DNA of 64,000 nucleotides. Origin: Terribacillus aidingensis (GTDB lineage Bacteria; Bacillota; Bacilli; Bacillales; Amphibacillaceae). A program made the translations under genes and the position numbers. Of the stretch, positions 34,100-44,152 are shown in pieces (within the stretch, counting starts at the first letter, position 1; each line of letters opens with the position of its first letter). Location: contig NZ_OBEK01000002.1 of NCBI RefSeq assembly GCF_900215625.1, positions 62,001 through 126,000 on the forward strand. The letters run 5' to 3'. The notes beneath the pieces are model-generated. The model had not been told where the DNA came from. It did not search any database and saw only the letters and a list, made by a program, of their open reading frames with translations.

Positions 34100-34368
34100 A
34101 TTATTAGCAAACAACATGACTCAGATATAAAGACTGTGATCGGGACAGTAAGAAGTCCATACCGATTGAAGCGAGCCAGGGAAGGTGAGAGCCTGGTGCG
34201 GTATTTCTTCCGAACATCACCCGTTAGTTTCCATTCGAACCGCAAGCAGTAGAAATGGACGTCTCATTCACGTTACGAATTCGAGTGGACAGAAGTAATA
34301 TGCTTTTGTCTATAAGGGTGGTACCGCGAGTCTCTCTCGTCCCTTTGGGATGATGAGGGGCTCTTTTT
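34100..34368 (+). ncRNA. Isoleucine T-box leader with terminator
   Basis: The T-box sequence AGGGTGGTACCGCG lies at 34315-34328. Upstream is a stem I region with AGTAAGAAG, the distal GAAGCGAGCC...GGTGAGAGCC elements, and the specifier ATC at 34216-34218 in the context GAACATCACCC, matching isoleucine. The terminator pairs GAGTCTCTCTCGTCCC (34328-34343) with GGGATGATGAGGGGCTC (34347-34363) and has five T. Uncharged tRNA(Ile) would stabilise the antiterminator and turn on ileS. Confidence 0.95.
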
Positions 34369-34410
34369 ATTTACCCGGAAAAGATCTGATCATGATAAGG
34401 AGGAAGAACA

Positions 34411-37164
34411 TTGGATTACAAAGACACACTGCTGATGCCATCCACGGCATTCCCAATGCGCGGCAACCTGCCAAACAAAGAACCAAAAATGCAGCAGGAA
34501 TGGGAAGAACAAAATATTTACAAAAAAGTACAAGAAAGAACTGAAGGACGACCGCTTTTCGTCTTGCATGATGGACCTCCGTATGCAAACGGCGATTTAC
34601 ACATGGGGCATGCACTGAATAAAGTGCTGAAGGACTTTATCGTCCGCTATAAATCCATGTCTGGCTTCCATGCACCATATGTTCCAGGCTGGGATACACA
34701 CGGCTTACCGATTGAACAGGCGCTTACGAAGAAGAAGGTTGACCGCAAAAAAATGACGGTTGCTGAATTCCGCCGTCTGTGTGCAGAGTATGCGATGCAG
34801 CAAATCGATAATCAGCGCAGCCAGTTCAAACAGCTGGGTGTACGCGGAGATTGGGATAACCCATACATTACGCTGACAAAAGATTATGAAGCAGCTCAAA
34901 TTAAAGTATTCGGTGAAATGGCTGAAAAAGGTTTCATCTACAAAGGGATGAAGCCGGTTTATTGGTCTCCATCTTCTGAATCTGCATTGGCAGAAGCAGA
35001 AATTGAATACCAAGATAAACGCTCTGCATCCATTTATGTTGCTTTCCAAGTGAAAGATGGCAAAGACTTGTTCGAAGGCGATGAGAAATTCATTATCTGG
35101 ACAACAACGCCTTGGACATTGCCTTCTAACGTTGCCATCTCCCTTCACCCGGAAGTAACTTATGTGGTCGCTAACGTTGGCGGCGAGAAATTCGTCGTAG
35201 CAGAAGATTTGTTGAGCAGCGTAACAGAAACACTTGAATGGGAAAATCCAGAAGTAGTGAAAACTTTCTCTGGTAAAGAAGCGGAATATGTGACAGCACA
35301 GCATCCGTTTTATGACAGAGAATCATTAATCATCCTTGGTGAGCACGTGACAACAGACAGCGGTACGGGCTGTGTACATACAGCGCCTGGACACGGGGAA
35401 GAAGATTTCTTCGCTAGTCAAAAATACAAGCTGCCTGTGATCAGCCCACTGGATGATAAAGGCGTCTTCACAAAAGAAGCTCCTGGTTTTGAAGGTGTAT
35501 TCTATGATAAAGCAAATAAAGAAATCACTGAACTTCTTGAAGAAAAAGGCGCTTTACTGAAGCTGGAATTCTTTACACATTCTTATCCGCATGACTGGCG
35601 TACGAAAAAACCGGTTATCTATCGTGCGACTGCGCAATGGTTTGCTTCGATTAAAGCGTTCCGCGATCAAATCATCGAACAAATTAAAGAAGTAGAATGG
35701 TTCCCGAAATGGGGCGAAACACGTCTTTACAATATGTTCCGTGACCGCGAAGACTGGTGTATCTCCCGTCAGCGTGCCTGGGGTGTGCCAATTCCGGTCT
35801 TTTACGGAGAAGATGGGGAACCAATCATCACAGAAGAAACAATCCAGCATGTGTCTGATTTGTTCTTAGAACATGGATCGAATATCTGGTTTGAAAGAGA
35901 AGCGAAAGAATTGCTTCCGGAAGGCTTTACGTCAGAGCATAGCCCGAATGGTATCTTCACAAAAGAAACAGATATCATGGATGTTTGGTTTGATTCTGGT
36001 TCTTCTCACCAAGGTGTGCTTGTCAATCGTCCGGAACTGCAGCGTCCAGCTGATTTGTACCTGGAAGGCTCTGACCAATACCGCGGCTGGTTCAACTCTT
36101 CTTTGACAACTGCTGTTGCTGTAACAGGTAAAGCACCTTACAAAGCAGTGTTAAGTCATGGCTTCGCGCTTGATGGTAAAGGGAAGAAGATGAGTAAATC
36201 ACTAGGTAATATTGTGGTGCCATCTAAAATTATGAAGCAGTACGGTGCTGATATTCTTCGTCTGTGGGTTGCTTCCGTCGATTATCAATCCGATGTTCGT
36301 ATCTCGGATGAAATCATTAAGCAAACATCTGAAGGATACCGCAAAATCCGTAACACATTCCGCTTCCTGTTAGCCAACTTGCATGACTTTGAGCCGGCGA
36401 AGGACAGTGTTGCATTTGCTGACATGAAGGAAGTAGACCGCTATATGCTTGTGAAGCTTTCTGATTTGATCAAGCGTGTGCGTGAAAGCTATGACAAATA
36501 CGAATTCGCTGATGTATATTCAGCTGTCTTAAGCTTCTGTTCTGTTGAACTAAGCTCATTCTATTTGGACTTCGGGAAAGATATTCTTTATATCGAATCT
36601 GCTGATCAACCAGCACGCCGCAGCATCCAAACAGCGTATTATCAAATCATTAAAGCGCTTGTACAGATGCTGTCACCAATCATTGCGCATACTGCAGAAG
36701 AAGCATGGAGCTACATCCCAGGGGAGAAAGCTGACTATGTGCAGCTGACTGACTTCCCAGAAGAGCTGTCTATTGCAGATCACGATGACTTGCTGGAAAA
36801 ATGGGATCACTTCATGGCCGTTCGTGATGATGTGCTGAAAGCCTTGGAAATTGCGCGCAGTGAAAAAGTAATCGGTAAATCGCTTGAATCTAAGCTGACA
36901 ATTGCTGCAAAAGATGATGCAACAAAACAGCTGCTTCAAAGCATCGATAACTTGCATCAGCTGCTTATTGTATCAGAAGCAAATGTAGTGGATGCTGATC
37001 CAGAAGCTGCTGATTATGAATTTGTTGCTGTACGTGTTGAAAAACACCCGGCAAAACGTTGCGAACGCTGCTGGGTTGCATCTGAAACGGTCGGCGAAGA
37101 TGCTTCGCATCTGGATCTATGCTCCCGCTGTGCGAGCGTTGTAGAAGCTCATTATCAGGCGTAA
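34411..37164 (+). CDS. ileS: Isoleucyl-tRNA synthetase
   Basis: A 917-residue class I synthetase. [15 protein letters not shown] near residue 56 holds the HIGH-type motif (HMGH), the CP1 editing domain contains TTPWTLPSN near 230, and KMSKS is in [12 protein letters not shown] near 591. The C terminus has zinc-binding pairs CERC and CSRC. The bacterial-type architecture with a C-terminal zinc finger suggests the mupirocin-sensitive class, which is inference. The start is TTG at 34411 with AGGAGGAAGAACA. It is controlled by its T-box leader and followed by a terminator. Confidence 0.97.
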   Translation: MDYKDTLLMPSTAFPMRGNLPNKEPKMQQEWEEQNIYKKVQERTEGRPLFVLHDGPPYANGDLHMGHALNKVLKDFIVRYKSMSGFHAPYVPGWDTHGLPIEQALTKKKVDRKKMTVAEFRRLCAEYAMQQIDNQRSQFKQLGVRGDWDNPYITLTKDYEAAQIKVFGEMAEKGFIYKGMKPVYWSPSSESALAEAEIEYQDKRSASIYVAFQVKDGKDLFEGDEKFIIWTTTPWTLPSNVAISLHPEVTYVVANVGGEKFVVAEDLLSSVTETLEWENPEVVKTFSGKEAEYVTAQHPFYDRESLIILGEHVTTDSGTGCVHTAPGHGEEDFFASQKYKLPVISPLDDKGVFTKEAPGFEGVFYDKANKEITELLEEKGALLKLEFFTHSYPHDWRTKKPVIYRATAQWFASIKAFRDQIIEQIKEVEWFPKWGETRLYNMFRDREDWCISRQRAWGVPIPVFYGEDGEPIITEETIQHVSDLFLEHGSNIWFEREAKELLPEGFTSEHSPNGIFTKETDIMDVWFDSGSSHQGVLVNRPELQRPADLYLEGSDQYRGWFNSSLTTAVAVTGKAPYKAVLSHGFALDGKGKKMSKSLGNIVVPSKIMKQYGADILRLWVASVDYQSDVRISDEIIKQTSEGYRKIRNTFRFLLANLHDFEPAKDSVAFADMKEVDRYMLVKLSDLIKRVRESYDKYEFADVYSAVLSFCSVELSSFYLDFGKDILYIESADQPARRSIQTAYYQIIKALVQMLSPIIAHTAEEAWSYIPGEKADYVQLTDFPEELSIADHDDLLEKWDHFMAVRDDVLKALEIARSEKVIGKSLESKLTIAAKDDATKQLLQSIDNLHQLLIVSEANVVDADPEAADYEFVAVRVEKHPAKRCERCWVASETVGEDASHLDLCSRCASVVEAHYQA

Positions 37165-37170
37165 AGGAGA

Positions 37171-37205
37171 GAAAGCTTCGCCAGTAAGGCGGAGCTTTCT
37201 TTTTT
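37171..37205 (+). terminator. Intrinsic terminator after ileS
   Basis: GAAAGCTTCGCC (37171-37182) pairs with GGCGGAGCTTTC (37188-37199), followed by six T. Confidence 0.93.
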
Positions 37206-37233
37206 ATCTATACAATCTTTTTGTGTGTAATTA

Positions 37234-37242
37234 TGGTAAAAT
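37234..37242 (+). promoter_or_regulatory. Extended -10 promoter for lspA
   Basis: TGG-TAAAAT, an extended -10 with one mismatch, lies 38 bases before the lspA start; no convincing -35 was seen. Confidence 0.45.
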
Positions 37243-37280
37243 GCAAGATAGATTGTATTGAACGGGGGAAAATAGAGTCC

Positions 37281-37745
37281 ATGTATTTTATCATCGCGAT
37301 CATCGCAGTCATTATTGACCAATTAACAAAGTTAGCTGTTGTGAAGAATATGACAGAAGGAGAGTCAATCCCTATCATCGACAATTTCTTCTACTTGTCT
37401 TCTCATCGTAACCGAGGAGCAGCTTGGGGAATATTAGAAGGGCATTTTTGGTTCTTTTATCTCGTCACAGCGATTGTTATAGTTATAGTCAGTTACTATA
37501 TTGTGAAATATAGCAAAGAAAGCAAACTGATGGGTACATCACTTGCACTTGTACTTGGAGGAGCGGTCGGCAACTTTATCGATCGTTTATTCCGGAAAGA
37601 AGTCGTCGATTTTGTAGACACGAGGTTTGGCGATTATCATTATCCGATATTTAACGTGGCAGATTCCTGCCTGGTTGTCGGCGTTATCCTCATCATCATC
37701 GCAATGCTGCTTGATGAGCGAAAGAAAGGGAGAAAAGAAACATGA
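37281..37745 (+). CDS. lspA: Lipoprotein signal peptidase (signal peptidase II)
   Basis: A 154-residue enzyme with four predicted membrane spans that removes signal peptides from prolipoproteins. The two catalytic Asp motifs are visible as GNFIDRLFR near residue 100 and FNVADSCLV near 127, with the conserved DQLTK at the start. The ATG at 37281 is chosen because GGGGGAAAA precedes it and the family starts directly with the first span; a longer in-frame extension to 37221 would not be membrane-compatible. It overlaps the rluD-family gene by four bases. Confidence 0.96.
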   Translation: MYFIIAIIAVIIDQLTKLAVVKNMTEGESIPIIDNFFYLSSHRNRGAAWGILEGHFWFFYLVTAIVIVIVSYYIVKYSKESKLMGTSLALVLGGAVGNFIDRLFRKEVVDFVDTRFGDYHYPIFNVADSCLVVGVILIIIAMLLDERKKGRKET

Positions 37746-38653
37746 GTCAGTTTGAACATACAGTTGCAGCCGAGCAAGCGGGACTGCGCATTGATAAACT
37801 GCTGTCAGATATCCAGGAAGATGTTTCCCGGAGCCAAGCACAAAGCTGGATCAAGGAAGATCTGGTGACAGTAAACGGCACGACAGTTAAGAATAAGTAT
37901 ACGGTGCAAGAAGGAGACGAAATTGCTTGGTCGATTCCCGAACCTGAGGAAATGGAGATCAAAGCGGAGAATATCCCGCTTGAAATTGTTTATGAAGATG
38001 CAGATATTGCAGTCGTAAACAAACCGAGAGGAATGGTGGTTCACCCATCCAATGGACATCAGTCCGGTACAATGGTGCATGCATTGTTGTATCATCTTAA
38101 AGATCTTTCCGGCATTAATGGCACATTTCGTCCAGGGATTGTCCACCGTATTGATAAAGATACGAGCGGTCTGTTAGTTGTTGCAAAACATGACAAAGCA
38201 CATCAGAAATTAACCGATATGCTGAAGGATCATGATATTGAACGTAAATACCGGGCAATTGTTCATGGTGTTATTGACCATGAATATGGCACGATTGAAG
38301 CACCAATCGGACGTGACCCGAATGACCGTCAGAAAATGGCTGTTGTTGAAAATGGGAAACCAGCAGTAACACACTTTGAAGTGTTAGAGCGCTTTGAAGG
38401 TTTTACTTACATTGAATGTAAGCTGGAAACAGGCAGAACCCACCAAATACGTGTGCATATGCAGTATATTAGCTATCCGCTGGCTGGAGATCCGAAATAT
38501 GGTCCTCGCCGTACACTCGACATTGGCGGACAAGCGCTTCATGCAGCTGTGCTCGGTCTGCATCACCCGATTACAGGAGAATGGATGCGATTCGAAGCTC
38601 CTGTCCCAGAAGTGTTTCAAGCGGAATTGGACAAGTTAAAATTCAACGCTTGA
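37742..38653 (+). CDS. ylyB: RluA/RluD family pseudouridine synthase (YlyB)
   Basis: A 303-residue RNA pseudouridine synthase. An N-terminal S4 domain (about 12-75, IDKLLSDIQEDVSRSQAQ) precedes the catalytic domain with the nucleophile Asp in HRIDKDTSGLLVVAK near residue 138 and ECKLETGRTHQIRVHM near 225. Homologues modify 23S rRNA helix 69 positions; the exact target here is not deducible. The ATG overlaps the lspA stop (ATGA). The pyr operon promoter overlaps its stop codon. Confidence 0.93.
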   Translation: MSQFEHTVAAEQAGLRIDKLLSDIQEDVSRSQAQSWIKEDLVTVNGTTVKNKYTVQEGDEIAWSIPEPEEMEIKAENIPLEIVYEDADIAVVNKPRGMVVHPSNGHQSGTMVHALLYHLKDLSGINGTFRPGIVHRIDKDTSGLLVVAKHDKAHQKLTDMLKDHDIERKYRAIVHGVIDHEYGTIEAPIGRDPNDRQKMAVVENGKPAVTHFEVLERFEGFTYIECKLETGRTHQIRVHMQYISYPLAGDPKYGPRRTLDIGGQALHAAVLGLHHPITGEWMRFEAPVPEVFQAELDKLKFNA

Positions 38654-38678
38654 CAGTAATGCAGCCCTATGCGATACT
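38650..38678 (+). promoter_or_regulatory. Sigma-A promoter of the pyr operon
   Basis: A perfect TTGACA (38650-38655) overlaps the TGA stop of the preceding gene, and GATACT (38673-38678) follows at 17 bases. Initiation near 38685 starts the first PyrR leader. Confidence 0.82.
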
Positions 38679-38706
38679 AATTGCAGTTGAATAAGAACCT
38701 TTAAGA

Positions 38707-39367
<661 letters not shown>

Positions 39368-39383
39368 ATAGGACCTTTAATGG

Positions 39384-39482
39384 AAGTCCAGAGAGGCTTA
39401 CAAGGTCGCAAGCAACAACGTCGTCACGACTAGTGGCAGACGTGTGCCTCTTTGCGACCTACATCGTAAAGAGGCTTTTTTT
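39384..39482 (+). promoter_or_regulatory. PyrR attenuator 2 (pyrR-pyrP gap)
   Basis: AGTCCAGAGAGGCT (39384-39397) is a second PyrR site. The terminator pairs GCCTCTTT (39445-39452) with AAAGAGGC (39467-39474) and is followed by eight T. Confidence 0.95.
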
Positions 39483-39507
39483 ATAGCCGAAAAGAGGAGA
39501 GACACAG

Positions 39508-40875
39508 ATGAAACCAGCACTAGCAATACACGACATACCAAAATGGCACCAATGGATAATATTCAGCTTACAGCACTTATTCGCAATGTTTGGCTCGACA
39601 ATTCTTGTGCCAGCGCTGACCGGCCTTGATCCAGCTGTCGCACTCGTATCCAGCGGGATTGGAACACTGGCATTCATCCTTATAACAAGAGGATCCGTAC
39701 CAGCTTATCTGGGATCGAGCTTTGCTTTCATTTACCCTATCACACAGGCAATCGATGCTTCCGGTATCGGCGGGGCCATGATTGGAAGCTTCTTTGCGGG
39801 GCTGGCTTACGGAATCGTAGCCATCGCCATCCGATTCGGCGGGATGAAAGGTATCATCCGGCTGCTGCCGCCAATCGTTGTCGGACCTGTCATTATCGTC
39901 ATCGGGCTGGCGCTGGCACCGACTGCAGTAGACATGGCAATGAATGCTCCTGATACAGGAGAATACAGCACCAAATACTTTATCGCAGCACTTGTGACAT
40001 TAGCAATCACAGTAGCAGCTTCTATCTTCCTGCGCGGTTTCCTCGGTCTAATTCCAGTTTTAATCGGAATTGTTGGCGGATATGTTTTCGCTTTAACACA
40101 AGGAATTGTTGATACAAGCGGCGTACAAGCAGCTTGGAACCAAATTGTGACGGCAGATTCCGTCGGAGCATTCTTTAGCGGCATTTTCCATGTGCCGAAC
40201 TTCACGGTTCCATTTGCAGATTACAATGTAGCTGATGTGTTCAGCTGGCAGCTGTTCTTCACCATGGTGCCAATCGCAGTTGTTACCGTATCGGAGCATA
40301 TCGGACATCAGTTAGCACTATCCAAAATCGTAGATGAAAACATGCTAGTAAAGCCAGGGTTGGACAAATCCATCACTGGAGATGGTGTAGCGACCATGAT
40401 TGCGTCTATGCTTGGAGGCCCGCCAAATACAACATATGGTGAGAACATCGGTGTACTGGCGATCACGAGAATATTCAGTGTGTATGTTATCGGAGGAACG
40501 GCGGTGCTTGCCATCCTGTTCGGCTTCACGGGTATCGTCACCGCACTGATTAGTTCTGTGCCTACCGCAGTAATGGGCGGCGTCAGCATTATGCTGTTCG
40601 GAATCATCGCTGCCAGCGGCCTTCGGACAATGATTGACAGTCAGCTTGACCTAGGGGATAAGCGCAATTTGATTATTAGTTCGATCATCTTGGTCATTGG
40701 AATTGGAGGAGCATTCCTACGCTTCCAAATAGCTGAACTTGACTTGGAAATCAATAGCATGGCATTAGCAGCACTAGTTGGTGTCGTTCTGAACTTAGTC
40801 TTGCCGGGAAAAGAATCTGGTCTTGGAAATGGCAGTCTGTTCTCTATCGAGGAGCAGAAACAAACATCCAAATAA
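39508..40875 (+). CDS. pyrP: Uracil permease (NCS2 family)
   Basis: A 455-residue nucleobase:cation symporter-2 protein with about 12-14 predicted spans. Family features are LQHLFAMFGSTILVP near residue 20, the GSVPAYLGSSFAFI stretch near 66, SEHIGHQLALS (with the substrate-contacting Glu) near 262, and GGPPNTTYGENIGVLAITR near 302. It imports uracil and is repressed with the rest of the operon by PyrR. The ATG at 39508 follows AAAGAGGAGAGACACAG. Only 13 bases separate it from pyrB, leaving no room for a third attenuator. Confidence 0.96.
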   Translation: MKPALAIHDIPKWHQWIIFSLQHLFAMFGSTILVPALTGLDPAVALVSSGIGTLAFILITRGSVPAYLGSSFAFIYPITQAIDASGIGGAMIGSFFAGLAYGIVAIAIRFGGMKGIIRLLPPIVVGPVIIVIGLALAPTAVDMAMNAPDTGEYSTKYFIAALVTLAITVAASIFLRGFLGLIPVLIGIVGGYVFALTQGIVDTSGVQAAWNQIVTADSVGAFFSGIFHVPNFTVPFADYNVADVFSWQLFFTMVPIAVVTVSEHIGHQLALSKIVDENMLVKPGLDKSITGDGVATMIASMLGGPPNTTYGENIGVLAITRIFSVYVIGGTAVLAILFGFTGIVTALISSVPTAVMGGVSIMLFGIIAASGLRTMIDSQLDLGDKRNLIISSIILVIGIGGAFLRFQIAELDLEINSMALAALVGVVLNLVLPGKESGLGNGSLFSIEEQKQTSK

Positions 40876-40888
40876 GGAGGAGAAGGAC

Positions 40889-41812
40889 ATGAAGCATTTT
40901 GTATCGATGAAGCATCTTAGTGCAGCAGAACTGCTACAGCTCGTACAGCTCGCTGCAGACATACAGGCACAGGGGGTATCTGCATACAGGCAGCAGCTGT
41001 TCGCAGCCAATCTATTCTTCGAGCCGAGCACACGGACGAAGATGAGTTTTACCGTAGCAGAACGCAAACTCGGACTGGAAGTACTGGACTTCGCTGCAGA
41101 AGCATCCAGTGTCACGAAAGGCGAGACCGTTTATGATACTGCGAAGACCCTTCAATCGATCGGCGCTTCAGTCCTTGTTATCCGGCACCCAGAGGAAGGA
41201 ACAGCTGGTATGCTGGCGGAGAAGCTGGATATACCGGTTATCAATGCTGGTGATGGAAAAGGAGAGCATCCGACACAATGCTTGCTTGATTTGATGACCA
41301 TCTATCAGGAATACGGACGTTTTAACGGACTCAAAGTCGTGATTGCCGGCGATATTCGTCACAGCCGGGTTGCCAGGAGCAATGCATTGGCACTGCAGCA
41401 ATTGGGGGCGCAGGTCTTTGCGGCAGGCAAACCGGAATGGATGGATGCGTCCATGGATCTTCCAGTATTGAGTATGGATGAGGCGGCAGCGCAATGTGAT
41501 GTGATGATGCTCCTTCGTATACAGTTTGAGCGGCATGACAAAAAAGAAGCAGCAGCAGGTTACTTAGAGGAATACGGCTTGACCAAAGCTAGAGAAAAAC
41601 GGATGCAGCCGCACAGCATTATTATGCATCCCGCACCAGTCAACCGAGGCATTGAGATTGATGACAGTTTAGTCGAAGCGCCGAGGTCTCGAATATTCCG
41701 CCAAATGGAAAATGGCGTTGCAGCAAGGATGGCAGTAATTCTAACTTTATTGGAAGGCAGGGGAATGCAGCGTGGCTATAATTTTGACAAACGCGAAGCA
41801 GTTAACAGCTGA
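40889..41812 (+). CDS. pyrB: Aspartate carbamoyltransferase catalytic subunit
   Basis: A 307-residue enzyme joining carbamoyl phosphate and aspartate. The carbamoyl-phosphate motif FFEPSTRTKMSF is near residue 50, HPTQCLLDLMTI near 128 and MHPAPVNRGIEID near 247. The ATG at 40889 is used because AAGGAGGAGAAGG precedes it; an in-frame upstream start at 40823 would overlap pyrP. No regulatory-subunit gene is adjacent, as in Bacillus. The end overlaps pyrC by 41 bases. Confidence 0.97.
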   Translation: MKHFVSMKHLSAAELLQLVQLAADIQAQGVSAYRQQLFAANLFFEPSTRTKMSFTVAERKLGLEVLDFAAEASSVTKGETVYDTAKTLQSIGASVLVIRHPEEGTAGMLAEKLDIPVINAGDGKGEHPTQCLLDLMTIYQEYGRFNGLKVVIAGDIRHSRVARSNALALQQLGAQVFAAGKPEWMDASMDLPVLSMDEAAAQCDVMMLLRIQFERHDKKEAAAGYLEEYGLTKAREKRMQPHSIIMHPAPVNRGIEIDDSLVEAPRSRIFRQMENGVAARMAVILTLLEGRGMQRGYNFDKREAVNS

Positions 41813-43052
41813 CAACAGCTTGGAAGATGTAATGGTAAAAATTGAGGGTGGCGTAATCAAAGAGATTGCTCCGCATATGGAGACGGCAGCAGGTGATCAG
41901 CTTGAAGATATGGAAGGACAGCTGATCACAGCCGGTTTTGTAGATGTACACGTCCATTTGCGAGAACCAGGCGCTGAAAGAAAAGAGACGATTGAAACCG
42001 GCACAAAGGCAGCAGCAAGAGGCGGCTTCACAACGGTTGCAGCAATGCCCAATTTGCGTCCTGCACCTGATTGCCCAGAGACACTTGCCAGCATTCAAGC
42101 GAAAAATGAAGAAAGCGGCGTAATTCGTGTTCTTCAGTACGCCAGCATCACGAAGCAGCAGCTGGGCCGGGAAATTGTCGATATGGAAAATATGACAACT
42201 GCTTTTGCTTTTACTGATGACGGACTCGGTATCCAGTCTGCCGGTATGATGCTGGAAACGATGCAGCGAGCAGCGAAACTTGGCATCCCGGTCGTCGCAC
42301 ATTGTGAAGATGACAGTCTTGTGCCGGGAGGCGTCATGCATGAAGGAACAGCAAGCAAAAGACTTGGATTGCCAGGTATTAATAATGTGTCTGAGTCGGT
42401 GCACATTGCCCGGGATGTTTTACTCGCAGAAGCAGCTGGCTGTCATTACCACATCTGTCATGTCAGTACAAAAGAGTCCGTTCGCGTTATCCGCGATGCG
42501 AAACGCGCCGGTATTCGAGTAACAGCAGAAGTAACACCGCATCATTTGCTTTTGACAGATGAAGATATTAAAAATGATGATGGCAATTATAAGATGAATC
42601 CGCCACTCCGATCCGAAGCTGATCGTCAGGCGCTTATCGAAGGACTGCTGGACGGCACAATCGATATGATTGCAACGGATCATGCACCGCACACAGCGGA
42701 GGAGAAAAATGTCAGCATGCTGGATGCATCATTCGGCATCGTTGGATCAGAAACAGCTTTCAGTCTGCTGTACACACAATTTGTCGAGACAGATGTATTC
42801 ACGCTTCGTCAGCTTATCGACTGGCTGACAATCAAGCCAGCCCAAGCATTCGAGCTGCCGTACGGCCGCTTTGAGACAGGAGCAGCAGCAGATTTGACTG
42901 TACTGGATCTGCAAGCAGACGGACTAGTGGACCCGACTTTATTCCAATCAAAAGGAACAAACACACCATTTATCGGCTGGCGTTATACAGGAGAGCCAAC
43001 AATGACAATCTGCAATGGAGAAATTGTATACAGAAAGGAAGCGGTAAAATGA
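41772..43052 (+). CDS. pyrC: Dihydroorotase
   Basis: A 426-residue class I dihydroorotase. The zinc motif DVHVHLREPG is near residue 58, PNLRPAPD near 95, ADDGLGIQS-type FTDDGLGIQSAGMM near 150, HICHVSTKESV near 230, and the catalytic IATDHAPHT near 300. The start is GTG at 41772 with CAGGGGAATG upstream, inside the 3' end of pyrB (41-base overlap). Such overlaps recur through this operon and imply coupled translation. Confidence 0.96.
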   Translation: MAIILTNAKQLTADNSLEDVMVKIEGGVIKEIAPHMETAAGDQLEDMEGQLITAGFVDVHVHLREPGAERKETIETGTKAAARGGFTTVAAMPNLRPAPDCPETLASIQAKNEESGVIRVLQYASITKQQLGREIVDMENMTTAFAFTDDGLGIQSAGMMLETMQRAAKLGIPVVAHCEDDSLVPGGVMHEGTASKRLGLPGINNVSESVHIARDVLLAEAAGCHYHICHVSTKESVRVIRDAKRAGIRVTAEVTPHHLLLTDEDIKNDDGNYKMNPPLRSEADRQALIEGLLDGTIDMIATDHAPHTAEEKNVSMLDASFGIVGSETAFSLLYTQFVETDVFTLRQLIDWLTIKPAQAFELPYGRFETGAAADLTVLDLQADGLVDPTLFQSKGTNTPFIGWRYTGEPTMTICNGEIVYRKEAVK

Positions 43053-44152
43053 AGAAACGACAACTAATTCTCGAAGACGGGACTGTATTCAACGGAACAG
43101 CATTCGGAAGCGATCAGGCAACAACAGGAGAAATTGTTTTTAATACAGGAATGACCGGCTATCAAGAAATTCTGTCTGACCCTTCCTACTGCGGACAAAT
43201 CGTTACACTGACTTATCCGCTAATTGGCAACTATGGTATTAATAGTGATGACTTCGAAAGCATCCAGCCATCCATCCAAGCACTCGTCGTAAAAGAAGCA
43301 AGTGCTGCTCCTTCAAATTTCCGGAAGCAGCATACAATAGACAGCTTCCTAAAGTTTCATGAGATTCCTGGAATTGAAGGCATTGATACTCGTAAACTAA
43401 CAAAAATCATCCGCAAACAAGGTGCGATGAAAGCTAGATTGACAGAAGCAACCGAAACAGTGGAAACAGGTGCTTCTTGGGAAGCAATTTCACTGCCGAA
43501 TGACCAAGTGCAGCGTATGAGTACAGCCAAGCCTTATGTCGTTCCCGGCCGCGGCAAACGAATTGTGGTGATGGACTTCGGTATGAAGCATGGTATTTTA
43601 CGTGAACTTGCAGCACGCGACTGTCATATTACGGTCGTACCTTGGCACTACTCGCCAGAACAAATCCTTCATTTAAATCCTGATGGCGTCATGCTGACAA
43701 ATGGACCAGGAGATCCGAAAGACGTGGAAACTGCCACCAAAACCATTCGTGAGCTGATCAGTCAAGTACCTATTTTTGGTATCTGTCTCGGCCACCAGCT
43801 GATTGCACTTGCAGCCGGCGCCAATACAGAAAAACTGAAATTCGGGCATCGGGGCTCCAACCATCCTGTCAAAGACTTGGCAACAGGGAAAACCTACCTA
43901 ACATCTCAAAATCATGGCTATACCGTTACCAAAGAATCGCTATCTTCAACGGATCTTGAATTAACGCAAGTAGCGTTAAACGACGGTACCGTAGAAGGGC
44001 TTCAGCACAAAAAATACCCAGTCATGAGTGTGCAATACCATCCAGAAGCAGCTCCGGGCCCAGAAGATACCCGACATTTGTTCGATGAGTTTCTTGACAT
44101 GACACAGCAAACAACACAACCATCATCCAAGGGGGAAGCTACTTATGCCTAA
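43049..44152 (+). CDS. pyrAA: Carbamoyl-phosphate synthase small subunit (pyrimidine-specific)
   Basis: A 367-residue glutaminase subunit. The N-terminal domain opens with [15 protein letters not shown] and includes [15 protein letters not shown]. The C-terminal class I glutamine amidotransferase domain has the catalytic Cys in [11 protein letters not shown] near residue 240 and the His-Glu pair in [11 protein letters not shown] near 332. It passes ammonia to PyrAB. The ATG overlaps the pyrC stop by four bases, and its own end overlaps pyrAB by eight. Confidence 0.97.
   Translation: MKKRQLILEDGTVFNGTAFGSDQATTGEIVFNTGMTGYQEILSDPSYCGQIVTLTYPLIGNYGINSDDFESIQPSIQALVVKEASAAPSNFRKQHTIDSFLKFHEIPGIEGIDTRKLTKIIRKQGAMKARLTEATETVETGASWEAISLPNDQVQRMSTAKPYVVPGRGKRIVVMDFGMKHGILRELAARDCHITVVPWHYSPEQILHLNPDGVMLTNGPGDPKDVETATKTIRELISQVPIFGICLGHQLIALAAGANTEKLKFGHRGSNHPVKDLATGKTYLTSQNHGYTVTKESLSSTDLELTQVALNDGTVEGLQHKKYPVMSVQYHPEAAPGPEDTRHLFDEFLDMTQQTTQPSSKGEATYA

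Noticed and set aside
34705-35304. A 199-codon minus-strand frame inside ileS
   Set aside because: It is antisense to a highly conserved synthetase gene, is full of Cys and Phe as expected for reversed codons, and has no start signal.
41802-42404. A 200-codon minus-strand frame inside pyrC
   Set aside because: Antisense shadow of conserved dihydroorotase coding sequence, without a ribosome binding site.
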